A program made the position numbers and the translations under genes. A model generated the notes under the pieces. That model was not told the origin of the DNA. It did not search any database and saw only the letters and a program-made list of their open reading frames with translations. Shown here piece after piece: positions 26,548 to 34,540 of a stretch of DNA of 64,000 bases (the first letter of the stretch is position 1; every line of letters starts with the position of its first letter). Source of the stretch: Dyadobacter chenhuakuii (GTDB taxonomy: Bacteria > Bacteroidota > Bacteroidia > Cytophagales > Spirosomataceae); contig NZ_CP098805.1 of the NCBI RefSeq assembly GCF_023821985.2, positions 682,001 to 746,000 on the forward strand. Direction: 5' to 3'.

Positions 26548-26937
26548 TCAGATCTCATATAATTCAATAGGCAGGTCGTCAGGATCGGCAAAGAATGTAA
26601 ATTTTTTGCCGGTAAATTCATCCACTCTCACAGCCTCAGTAACAATCCCCTTTTTTCGCAACTGCGCAATCGCCGGTTCAATATCATCCACCTGAAAGGC
26701 AATGTGCCGCAAGCCGGTCGACTCGGGCCGCGACGGGCGCTTAGGCGGGCTCGGGAAGGAAAATAGCTCGATAATGTATTGCCCGTTGAGGGAAAGATCA
26801 AGCTTATAAGAATCCCTTTCTGATCTGTATACCTCTCTTTCAATCTCAAAACCCAGGATATCAGTATAAAAGTGCTTGGATTTGTCGTAATCCGAGCAAA
26901 TGATGGCAATGTGGTGTACGGCTTTGAGTAGTTTCAT
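26548..26937 (-). CDS. VOC (glyoxalase/YaeR-like) protein
   Basis: 129 aa with two beta-alpha-beta-beta-beta modules. It opens with KAVHHIAIICSDYDKSKHFYTDILGF and ends FFADPDDLPIELYEI, very close to the GloA2/YaeR-type family. Metal-ligand candidates are the HH at 8-9, a Glu in YIIELFSF, His in LRHIAFQV and the Glu of IELYE. Homologues bind a divalent metal, but the substrate is not established, so glyoxalase I activity is not asserted. It has its own -7 box at 26957-26964. Confidence 0.85.
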   Translation of the reverse strand: MKLLKAVHHIAIICSDYDKSKHFYTDILGFEIEREVYRSERDSYKLDLSLNGQYIIELFSFPSPPKRPSRPESTGLRHIAFQVDDIEPAIAQLRKKGIVTEAVRVDEFTGKKFTFFADPDDLPIELYEI

Positions 26938-26956
26938 GATACAGGAATATAGGGCT

Positions 26957-26964
26957 CAAATATA
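26957..26964 (-). promoter_or_regulatory. -7 box (TATATTTG) of the VOC gene
   Basis: Exact TAnnTTTG match on the minus strand, 19 bp before the ATG at 26937 and just past the stop of the upstream acyltransferase. No clear -33. Confidence 0.45.
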
Positions 26965-26975
26965 GACCGCATATT

Positions 26976-28163
26976 TTAAATCCTGATAAATATCTTTCGC
27001 ACGTATAGCCAATACAGGATCGCCCATTCCACCAGCAGGATAATTGCACCGCGAACCAACGGCTGATAATTTTGCCCGAGGAGCAGGTCATAGTTTTGGC
27101 TGACATTGATGCGGAATGAACTGTCTATAAAGCTGACAATGGTTTCAGCCATAACGTAGGCCACAATTGAATTGGTGCCTATGACGATAAGCGGGAAGAA
27201 GAACCGCTGCTTTTGTTTTACATCAACAATAAAGTAAAATCCAGCCAGGAAAAACATACAAATTCCTCCGCTGAAAAGCGTCCATGCGGGCGTCCATATG
27301 CGTTTCACGATGGGGTTAATGCCCGCGAAATTAAGGATCAATGCCAGCGCCAGCAGGAGTGCTGCTGTTATAGCGAGGCGTTTGAGCAACCAGGCGGAAG
27401 ATGTGGCGGATTTAAGCCATTTCCCTGCAATAAGGCCGAGGATCATGGTTCCTAATGTGGGAATGAAACTCAATGTGCTATATCCGCCTCCGTTGAATTT
27501 AAATGTTTCGGGGCGTGGAAATAAATTCAGGAACCAGCGATCAAACGCCCACGCAATGTTTGTATTCTTGTTCCAATGTGCGGCAAAGCCTTTAAGGTTG
27601 TGCTCCCAGTTGGCAACATTGCCCGTTTCCGACCAGTCGAAATATGGCCCGGGCAGGCTGTATAAGGCGAATGCGAGTCCGTATGCAAGTAATATCCCGC
27701 CTAGCGCGCCCCATTGCGTGCGTTCGCCCGTAAAGCCGAGCGCAAACAGGATCGGATAGCCTAAGCCGATCTGGGTTAATGTGTCTTCGAATGTAAAATT
27801 GGTTTGCTCACTGTGCATGGAACGCAGGAAAATGCCAAGCAAAATCAACGTCAGCGACCTCCTGAATGTATGCAGCCACATTACAGTCGTACTTTGTTCC
27901 CGGCTTGCACGGCTGGCGATAGAGTAGGGAAGTGCCACCCCGACCAAAAACGAGAAAGAAGGCTGAATCATGTCGTGCAAGGAGCAGCCTACCCATTCCA
28001 CATGACTTTGATGATAATCCAGAAATGCCCAAAATGCACTGCCCGGAAAGGCTTCCGCGACTTTTCCCAGCCGCAACACTTCGGCCATCATCAGGAACAT
28101 TACAAATCCCCGATAGGCATCGATGGAGGAAACACGTTTCGGCGCGGGTATATACTCTTTCAA
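26976..28163 (-). CDS. HGSNAT-like membrane acyltransferase (DUF1624/DUF5009 group)
   Basis: 395 aa with about ten membrane segments. The N-terminal signature RVSSIDAYRGFVMFLMMAEVL and the helix-loop YHQSHVEWVGCSLHDMIQPSFSFLVGVALP place it with bacterial relatives of heparan-alpha-glucosaminide N-acetyltransferase. These move acyl groups across the membrane onto sugars; the substrate here is unknown. The only start codon before the conserved motif is TTG at 28163 (an in-frame stop lies just upstream), so a TTG start is required. Downstream of the GMC gene but separated from it by a terminator. Confidence 0.8.
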   Translation of the reverse strand: MKEYIPAPKRVSSIDAYRGFVMFLMMAEVLRLGKVAEAFPGSAFWAFLDYHQSHVEWVGCSLHDMIQPSFSFLVGVALPYSIASRASREQSTTVMWLHTFRRSLTLILLGIFLRSMHSEQTNFTFEDTLTQIGLGYPILFALGFTGERTQWGALGGILLAYGLAFALYSLPGPYFDWSETGNVANWEHNLKGFAAHWNKNTNIAWAFDRWFLNLFPRPETFKFNGGGYSTLSFIPTLGTMILGLIAGKWLKSATSSAWLLKRLAITAALLLALALILNFAGINPIVKRIWTPAWTLFSGGICMFFLAGFYFIVDVKQKQRFFFPLIVIGTNSIVAYVMAETIVSFIDSSFRINVSQNYDLLLGQNYQPLVRGAIILLVEWAILYWLYVRKIFIRI

Positions 28164-28192
28164 ATTTTGATGGGTTTAGTCAGAGCATAAAA

Positions 28193-28230
28193 GAAAAAAC
28201 CCCGCCGGATATACCCAGCGAGGTTTTTTC
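28193..28230 (-). terminator. Terminator of the GMC oxidoreductase gene
   Basis: Arms at 28193-28205 and 28218-28230 form a 12-bp stem with one C/A mismatch, A-run on one side and T-run on the other. It begins 18 bp after the GMC stop on the minus strand and lies before the acyltransferase start. Confidence 0.8.
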
Positions 28231-28247
28231 AATTGAAATGTGCTTAA

Positions 28248-29966
28248 CTAAACATTCATCTTTTTAAGCTCTTTCACGGCATGGTCGGCCGCACGTGCGG
28301 TCATAGCCATGTAGGTAAGCGACGGGTTCACGCAAGATGCGGAAGTCATGAATGCGCCATCCGTTACGTACACATTCTCTGCGCCCCAAACCTGATTGTT
28401 CTTATTTAAAACAGAGGTTTTCGGATCATTACCCATCCGGGCTGTGCCCATTTCGTGGATACCAATGCCAGGGTGTTTGGAGTCGTCAATGTATGGTGTA
28501 ACGTTTTTCAGACCTGCTGCTTCCAGCATTTCCGCTGCATCATTCATCATGTCAACGCGCATTTTCCGCTCGTTTTCACCGTAAGCTGCATCAAAAACCA
28601 CAAGCGGAAGTCCCCATTTATCTTTCTTGGTCGGGTGCAACGTGAAGCGGTTTTTTTCATCCGCGATCATCTCACCAAAACCCTGAATGTTCATATTCCA
28701 TCCGCCTGGCTCTGAGAGCGACTTCTTGAAATCAGCACCGAAACCGTCCGTTCCGACGCCGCGTCCCCAGCTTTCGCGGCTTGCGCCTCCCTGGTAACCG
28801 AAGCCACGAATGTAATCGCGCTTGTCATCGCCCCAGTTGCGGTAACGTGGGATATAGATTCCGTTTGCACGTCTTCCGAAATAATATTTGTCTTCAAAAC
28901 CATCCACATCCGCTCTCGCGCCAACTGCCAGGTGATGGTCCATAATGTTACGTCCAAGCTGGTCACTTTCATTTCCCAGACCATTCGGAAAACGTTTCGA
29001 CTTCGAGTTCATTAATATAGAAGCCGAAGCAATAGCAGAAGCGTTCATGAAAATGATCTTCGCATAATATTCCTTGGTTTCCAATGTGTTCTGGTTGATC
29101 ACACGAACACCTGTTACTTTGCCTAGCTTGTCATCGTAAATCACTTCTGAAACAATAGAATCAGGCACTAATGTAAGGTTACCTGTTCTCTGCGCAGCTG
29201 GAAGCGTGGCCGATTGTGTGCTGAAATAGGCACCGTAAGGGCAACCGCGCATACACATGTTACGGAACTGACAAGCAGCACGTCCCAGTTCTGTATGGAA
29301 AGCTTGTGGCTGGGTAAGGTGCGCAGCGCGGCCCATAATGATGTGGCGGCCTGCAAATTTCTTCTCTACTTCTCCTTTTACATGTTTTTCAACGCAGTTC
29401 ATTTGCATAGGAGGCAGGTAATTGCCATCCGGCAACACATCCAGTCCGTCCTTTGCGCCGCTGATCCCCGCGAATTTCTCCACGTAATCATACCACGGAG
29501 CAATGTCTTTGTAACGGATCGGCCAGTCTACCGCGATGCCGTCTTTGGCATTCGCTTCGAAATCCATTGGATTGAGGCGATAGCTTTGACGCCCCCACAG
29601 CAGCGAGCGTCCGCCTACGTGATAGGCACGGATCCAGTCGAATTTGCGGGTTTCTTCGTATTGGTTTTCTTTATCGTTTTCAAACAGATATGCCCATTCT
29701 TCGTTGGCTGTATAACCTGTCCTGATCCCAGCCCAATATTGCTCTTTGGCAATGGTGGTAACGCGGCCTCTGTGTTCAAATTCCCAGGGGGCAAGCGTTG
29801 CTGTTTTGTAGTCGGTAATGTGCTTGATGTCGCGGCCTCTTTCGAGCATGACCACTTTCAAGCCCTTTTCTGTCAATTCCTTAGCTGCCCAGCCGCCGCT
29901 GATTCCCGATCCAACCACGATTGCGTCGTAAGTGGTTTGTTTCGCTGCCTTTATGTTTAAATTCAT
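28248..29966 (-). CDS. GMC family FAD-dependent oxidoreductase
   Basis: 572 aa. The Rossmann FAD motif is VVGSGISGGWAAKELTEKG with the acidic LERG end. A Cys-rich segment (CQFRNMCMRGCPYGAY) is typical of gluconate/sorbitol-type GMC dehydrogenases, and the C-terminal catalytic region has HEMGTARMG and NPSLTYMAMTARAADH. The gene before it encodes a gluconate 2-dehydrogenase subunit 3-like Tat protein, the usual partner in Bacteroidota, so both probably form a periplasmic sugar or alcohol dehydrogenase exported together (inference). No cytochrome c subunit is adjacent. Substrate unknown. Confidence 0.9.
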   Translation of the reverse strand: MNLNIKAAKQTTYDAIVVGSGISGGWAAKELTEKGLKVVMLERGRDIKHITDYKTATLAPWEFEHRGRVTTIAKEQYWAGIRTGYTANEEWAYLFENDKENQYEETRKFDWIRAYHVGGRSLLWGRQSYRLNPMDFEANAKDGIAVDWPIRYKDIAPWYDYVEKFAGISGAKDGLDVLPDGNYLPPMQMNCVEKHVKGEVEKKFAGRHIIMGRAAHLTQPQAFHTELGRAACQFRNMCMRGCPYGAYFSTQSATLPAAQRTGNLTLVPDSIVSEVIYDDKLGKVTGVRVINQNTLETKEYYAKIIFMNASAIASASILMNSKSKRFPNGLGNESDQLGRNIMDHHLAVGARADVDGFEDKYYFGRRANGIYIPRYRNWGDDKRDYIRGFGYQGGASRESWGRGVGTDGFGADFKKSLSEPGGWNMNIQGFGEMIADEKNRFTLHPTKKDKWGLPLVVFDAAYGENERKMRVDMMNDAAEMLEAAGLKNVTPYIDDSKHPGIGIHEMGTARMGNDPKTSVLNKNNQVWGAENVYVTDGAFMTSASCVNPSLTYMAMTARAADHAVKELKKMNV

Positions 29967-30033
29967 GATGAATGTTTTTCGATATTAATGACTTGGCCAG
30001 ATGCCGGCCTGATAAATTCTGGAAATGTGGTGC

Positions 30034-30633
30034 TTACAAGGCCCACGCTTTTTGTCCCGGCTTGTAATCGATGCATCCATCGTAGCGACCCGGAACTGCC
30101 ACATATTCAAGTGCTTGCGTTGCACCTTGTTCGGATGTGAAATAACCTAGTAAGGTTAGCTCCTTCAACAAACGGAAGAATGGAACCGGTGCATCCGTAT
30201 ATTCTTTTCCGGCTTCTGTATACTTTTTCTTTTCCGTGTCGGCCTTGGCCTGATCTGCTTTCGACGCTTTTTCCATTTCGGTCAGGATCGCCGTTCTGTC
30301 TTGTGGCGTTGCCTTCATGAAATCTTTCTTTTCGAGCTCTTCCAATCCTTTGTTAAAGCTTTTCTGCTCAGGCTCGGAATAGCAATCCTTCATCATTTTT
30401 TCGATAAACTCACCGACTTTCGCATCCTTTGCTCCCGGGGTGTCTGTTTTTGGGATAATCATCTCACTAACCTCCGCAACCAGCGCCTGTCTTTCCGGGG
30501 TAAACGGAAAAGTAATCCCGGTAGCAGTATCAGAAGCTTTTTTGCAGCTTTCCAGAAAAGCCAGCATGGTGGGGGCTGAGAGAGCACCACCCATTAAAAG
30601 TGCCACACGACCAAGGGCATCACGTCTTTTCAT
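30034..30633 (-). CDS. Gluconate 2-dehydrogenase subunit 3 family protein (Tat substrate)
   Basis: 199 aa. It starts MKRRDALGRVALLMGG, with an Arg pair and hydrophobic stretch typical of the short Tat-type signals of this family, then FLESCKK. The body contains ERQALVAEVSEMIIPKTDTPGAKDAKVGEFI, the hallmark of Gluconate_2-dh3. This subunit assists export and folding of the GMC subunit encoded 67 bp downstream. Promoter visible at 30665-30695. Confidence 0.88.
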   Translation of the reverse strand: MKRRDALGRVALLMGGALSAPTMLAFLESCKKASDTATGITFPFTPERQALVAEVSEMIIPKTDTPGAKDAKVGEFIEKMMKDCYSEPEQKSFNKGLEELEKKDFMKATPQDRTAILTEMEKASKADQAKADTEKKKYTEAGKEYTDAPVPFFRLLKELTLLGYFTSEQGATQALEYVAVPGRYDGCIDYKPGQKAWAL

Positions 30634-30664
30634 TTGATATACTTTATATGATAGGTTAACAATC

Positions 30665-30695
30665 CAAAATGTAATAATACATTTGATTAATGCAA
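30665..30695 (-). promoter_or_regulatory. Promoter of the dehydrogenase pair
   Basis: Minus-strand TTG (30695-30693), 19-bp spacer, then TACATTTTG (30673-30665), the -7 consensus with one inserted base. 31 bp before the ATG at 30633. Confidence 0.4.
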
Positions 30696-30871
30696 TTTTA
30701 AAAAGCCTGCTAATTTATGAAATATTCTCTGTTTACGGGTTCTTAGAACAATTCTATATAATGTAAACAAATGTTATGTAACTCACTGTCAATGCGTACG
30801 GCGATATTAAAAACGCATTAATGTGTACTTTCTTAGCATGGCTAATTTTGGTTGCCGCAACAATGAACGAC

Positions 30872-31927
30872 TTACATTACCATTAAATTGCAACCCCGGA
30901 TGTCAGAATTATCAAAGCGGCCCATGACATAAAACGAGCCTTCCTTTTCACCGAATCTGCCGAGGTCCTGGGTTTCTATGAATGAGCAGCTATCCAGGTT
31001 GGCCAGGTCGATAATGTTAATGCCGCCGGTTTTGGAACTGTTTATATTGTGATCGTAAATCGCAAAAGGATCATTGATATCACGCAGCAAAATGCGCATT
31101 GAAAATCCTGGCATGAGCAGCCCCGCGCCGTGTGAATAGCCTTGCGAAAGCATTTCGGTCATGCCGTATTCAGAATGGATTTTGTCAACCCCAAGTCTGC
31201 CCGTAAGAGTGTCATGCACTTCTTCTCTTAAAAGCTCCTGCCGGCGTCCTTTCATGCCGCCAGTATCCATTACCGTAAGTTCTTTGATCTTGGCTAAAAA
31301 CGAGAGATCGTGGTCGCTCTCGGCCAGGTCCAGCAGGGCAAATGTTACACCCAGCATGAGGACCTTCTTTCCATCGGGGTTGTTTGCAAGACAAGTGAGC
31401 GTTTGAAGCAGTTCATCCACATTTTTAAGGTAAAAACCGGACAAATCTGACCCGCTTTCCTCAATAAAATGTTGCATCATATACACCAGCGAAGAGTTGT
31501 TTCGTTCAAGATATGATGGAAGCAGCGCCAGAATATGGAACTGTTTCAGGTCACCAAAATTGTCCCGAAAAATGCGAGCGGAGACGTCCTTATACAATGT
31601 CCCGTCGAACAAATGGTGCTGGCTTGTTTGTTGGCCGGTTGTTCCGCTGCTTTGAAAAATAGCGGAAGGCGCTGGCAGGTCGCCGCTTTGGATAATGTGG
31701 TTTTTAAAAAACTGAACGGGCAAAAACGGAATCTGGGTCAGGTGGGTTATATGCTCCGGTATAATGTTCAGATTTTTTATATACTGATTGTAAACCGGGT
31801 TATATGCTGCCTGATAGCGGAAAATTTCCAGTGTAAGGCGCTCGAAATTAGCAGGTTGTAAAGTTAGGATTTGCTCGCGCAGTGCCTGCCTTTTTTCGGT
31901 TTGAGATTTGTTGTTTTGAAGTTCCAA
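30872..31927 (-). CDS. LuxE/PaaK-like acyl-activating protein
   Basis: 351 aa. The adenylation-type signatures FQSSGTTGQQTSQHH (phosphate loop) and HSEYGMTEMLSQGY (A5-like motif) mark the LuxE acyl-protein synthetase branch of the ANL superfamily, shorter than PaaK. LuxE activates a fatty acid as acyl-AMP and holds it as a thioester. No luxC/D or carrier protein lies alongside, so the substrate is open; in Bacteroidota such genes often sit alone. The only plausible start is TTG at 31927 (MELQNNK); no ATG occurs before the conserved part. Divergent from the lipoprotein gene at 31966, with only 38 bp between. Confidence 0.75.
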   Translation of the reverse strand: MELQNNKSQTEKRQALREQILTLQPANFERLTLEIFRYQAAYNPVYNQYIKNLNIIPEHITHLTQIPFLPVQFFKNHIIQSGDLPAPSAIFQSSGTTGQQTSQHHLFDGTLYKDVSARIFRDNFGDLKQFHILALLPSYLERNNSSLVYMMQHFIEESGSDLSGFYLKNVDELLQTLTCLANNPDGKKVLMLGVTFALLDLAESDHDLSFLAKIKELTVMDTGGMKGRRQELLREEVHDTLTGRLGVDKIHSEYGMTEMLSQGYSHGAGLLMPGFSMRILLRDINDPFAIYDHNINSSKTGGINIIDLANLDSCSFIETQDLGRFGEKEGSFYVMGRFDNSDIRGCNLMVM

Positions 31928-31941
31928 TACTGTTACTTTCG
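31911..31941 (+). promoter_or_regulatory. Promoter of the first sister lipoprotein, overlapping the LuxE-like start
   Basis: Plus-strand TTG (31911-31913), 20-bp spacer, TACTTTCG (31934-31941; one base off consensus). The -33 lies inside the divergent LuxE-like coding sequence. A minus-strand TATATTTC with TTG 17 bp upstream occupies the same gap, so the two promoters would overlap. Confidence 0.4.
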
Positions 31942-31965
31942 TAGAAATATAAATACAAAGCTAAT

Positions 31966-32490
31966 ATGCAATTGAAAGTTTCCCTATTCATCATTTTGGC
32001 AGCAGGAGCATTAGGCTGCGTGGATATCCCGGACTTTGATAACACACCCAAAATATATTATAATGGTATCGATCAGTTTACAGAAACTGATTCTGCCGAC
32101 AAGAAAGTTCGCGAAAATGTAATCATTACCATCGATTTTGAAGACGGTGACGGTGACCTGGGCGCTTCCGCGGATGAACGTTCGGATTCTTCCTTTGTAA
32201 GGCCTTACGGAAAATGGGGTAACTATGAGCTTGTCACGGCAAGAAAAGGATCGGACGGCAAATGGACAGAGTCTATTCTTGCCGAGGATCAATACAAATG
32301 GATGCCTATCTTGAAACCTGACGGCAAGCCAGGTCCTATCAAGGGAAAGCTAGACTTGAATACAAGTTTTCTATATGGTAACAGCACGGTTCCCGTTTAC
32401 GTGAGATTTAAAGTGCGTATCCGTGACCGGGCATTGAATGTCAGCGACCAGATCCAGACAGACAGCATTCAGGTCCCAGGTTACCGTTAA
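31966..32490 (+). CDS. Lipoprotein of unknown function, first of a tandem pair
   Basis: 174 aa with a lipoprotein signal ending at Cys18 (GALGC). The mature part begins VDIPDFDNTPKI and carries a Ca-loop-like acidic motif DGDGDLGASADERSD, then WMPILKPDGKPGPIKGKLD and a closing FKVRIRDRALNVSDQI before the C-terminal PGYR. It is clearly homologous along its whole length to the next gene (same Cys position, same acidic loop, same PGYR end), so the pair arose by tandem duplication. The beta-rich pattern suggests a small surface or periplasmic sandwich domain. Function unknown. Confidence 0.8.
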   Translation: MQLKVSLFIILAAGALGCVDIPDFDNTPKIYYNGIDQFTETDSADKKVRENVIITIDFEDGDGDLGASADERSDSSFVRPYGKWGNYELVTARKGSDGKWTESILAEDQYKWMPILKPDGKPGPIKGKLDLNTSFLYGNSTVPVYVRFKVRIRDRALNVSDQIQTDSIQVPGYR

Positions 32491-32520
32491 GCATTGTTCA
32501 CACCCTTCAACAGATTGATT

Positions 32521-33048
32521 ATGAAAGTTTCCAGCGCATTATTTCTCTGTATATCAGCCTCATTCACCGCTTGCGTGCCTGCGCCGGATTTCGATTCCGT
32601 CCCCAGAATCGAATATGCATCCATTGATCAATCCACGGAGACAGATCCTGTGACAGGCAAAAAGCTGCGGGAGAATGTCGTGATCACAGTCACTTTTGAA
32701 GATAAGGACGGAGATCTGGGAGCGACGGCGGATGAACGTTCTGACGAAAACTTCAATTCCGTATATGGCAAGCGTGGTAATTATGAACTTGTAACGCTTA
32801 CCAAAAATACCGATGGCTCCTGGGATGAGCGTATTTTGTCCAGTGATTCTGTTATGTGGATGCCTATCCTTAAACCCGACGGTAGGACGGGCCCTATAAA
32901 AGGTAAGCTCGATTATGAGCTGAAAAGACCTTATGGGAATTCGTCGATTGATATTGAGCAAAAATACAAAGTACGGATACGCGACAGGGCATTGCATTAC
33001 AGCAACCAGGTCGAAACGGACATTGTCACTGTTCCCGGTTATAGATAA
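32521..33048 (+). CDS. Lipoprotein of unknown function, second of a tandem pair
   Basis: 175 aa from the ATG at 32521; an upstream TTG at 32494 would spoil the signal peptide. Lipid-attachment Cys18 in SFTAC. The acidic loop reads DKDGDLGATADERSD and the shared segments WMPILKPDGRTGPIKGKLD and VRIRDRALHYSNQVETD follow. It begins 30 bp after its sister, so co-transcribed. Convergent with a histidine kinase with 9 bp between the stops. Confidence 0.8.
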   Translation: MKVSSALFLCISASFTACVPAPDFDSVPRIEYASIDQSTETDPVTGKKLRENVVITVTFEDKDGDLGATADERSDENFNSVYGKRGNYELVTLTKNTDGSWDERILSSDSVMWMPILKPDGRTGPIKGKLDYELKRPYGNSSIDIEQKYKVRIRDRALHYSNQVETDIVTVPGYR

Positions 33049-33057
33049 AAGCTCTCG

Positions 33058-34335
33058 CTACTCAATAATATTTGCATTCAACAGGATACGGAAAGTTGTT
33101 CCCCGACCGATTTCGGAGCTTTTGACAAAGAGCTTGCCCGAATGGTAGTTTTCAATAATCCTTTTGGCTAATGTCAATCCCAATCCCCAGCCACGTTTTT
33201 TCGTGCTGAATCCCGGATTGAAAATCTTATTCATATTTGCCTTGCTCATTCCTTTTCCCGTATCGGCAATATCAATCCAGATTTCTTTGGTGTTAGGAGG
33301 TGCCTGAAGTGTAACATTAATCTCGCCAATCCCACCCATCGCATCCACAGCATTTTTGCAGACATTCTCAATGACCCATTCAAACAGGTTTTTATTTATT
33401 AATGCCGTCTGCTCATCCGCGAGCTGGTTGAAGACCGAAAATTTCACTTTGGAAGAAACACGTTTTTCCAGGTAACTGATAAAATTTGTTACAATCTCGG
33501 TAACAGGTTCTTCCTTCAAAGTGGGCACCGAGCCAATGTTTGAAAAGCGTGTAGTGATCATTTCGAGCCGGATCACATCCTTTTCTATCTCTTCTGCGAT
33601 GGACGGATCAATGCTCGGGTCGCTCCGGAAATATTCCACCCACGCCATTAATGACGAAAGTGGCGTTCCTAACTGATGCGCCGTTTCTTTGGCCAAACCA
33701 ACCCAAACACGGTTTTGCTCCGCTTTTCGAGCCGAACTGAACGCCAGATAAGCCAGATAACCGATCAAAAGCATGACCGAAAGCTGCAAAAACGGGTAGT
33801 AACGTAGCTGTGTAAGCAGGAATGAATTACTATAATAGATATTCCCAGTCCGACCCTTGCCCAAATCAACCGGGATCGGTGGATGTTCCAGTTTCATTTC
33901 AGCCAGCTTATCCTGAATAATGCGCTCGCGCTCGGCCGGGCCGGCATTTTTCGGGAATTCAATGTTCTTGTTGGGATTAGGGAGATTATTTTCGTTGACA
34001 TAAATGACCGGGATCTGGTAAAAATTCACCGCATCCTGGATCACCTGGAACACCACATTGAAGTTCTCGTCAAAAGGGCTGTTGAACACATATCGCATTC
34101 CCTCCGCATAAAGCTGCACTTCGCGTTCTTCCCGTTGTTCAAGCTCTTCCACCAATTTATCAGTATAAAATAATGATCCGATGCTGAGCAAAAGCAGGAT
34201 AATGCCAATGATGTATTTATAAAAGCTTTTCTGATCATACGTGTCCATCAGAGAGCGGCGCAGGCGCTGGCTGTTCAGAATGGCAACGGGATGCAGTCGA
34301 AAACGAGGCTTTTGTTTTGGAGTTTCGCTAATCAT
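33058..34335 (-). CDS. Membrane-bound sensor histidine kinase
   Basis: 425 aa. TM1 about 41-57 and TM2 about 181-200 enclose a roughly 120-residue extracytoplasmic sensor with no domain I recognise. There is no HAMP. The H-box is AKETAHQLGTPLSSL with His220; the ATPase has ENVCKNAVDAM, DTGKGM and a GLGLTLAKRII G2 box. No response regulator is adjacent, so it is an orphan kinase. Input signal unknown. Confidence 0.88.
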   Translation of the reverse strand: MISETPKQKPRFRLHPVAILNSQRLRRSLMDTYDQKSFYKYIIGIILLLLSIGSLFYTDKLVEELEQREEREVQLYAEGMRYVFNSPFDENFNVVFQVIQDAVNFYQIPVIYVNENNLPNPNKNIEFPKNAGPAERERIIQDKLAEMKLEHPPIPVDLGKGRTGNIYYSNSFLLTQLRYYPFLQLSVMLLIGYLAYLAFSSARKAEQNRVWVGLAKETAHQLGTPLSSLMAWVEYFRSDPSIDPSIAEEIEKDVIRLEMITTRFSNIGSVPTLKEEPVTEIVTNFISYLEKRVSSKVKFSVFNQLADEQTALINKNLFEWVIENVCKNAVDAMGGIGEINVTLQAPPNTKEIWIDIADTGKGMSKANMNKIFNPGFSTKKRGWGLGLTLAKRIIENYHSGKLFVKSSEIGRGTTFRILLNANIIE

Positions 34336-34511
34336 TCATGGGCGGGCACGCATTTCCCGCAGTTAATGTTATATCCTGTAAATAACGTAAAATATTCGTG
34401 CTTAGTGGCCTGTAACGAAAGAAATCGGTGTTTGCAGGCGATTGTTATTTGTAAGATTTCTAAATAAACTTCCGGTGCTTTACACACGTTCCTATTGTAA
34501 GTTTTGTGCCG

Positions 34512-34519
34512 TACTTTTG
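34512..34519 (+). promoter_or_regulatory. -7 box (TACTTTTG) of hemA
   Basis: Exact TAnnTTTG match 21 bp before the ATG at 34541; the nearest TTG is 14 bp upstream, short for a -33. A leader of roughly 15 nt is expected. Confidence 0.45.
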
Positions 34520-34540
34520 TGTACCGAATAAGAACCAGTG

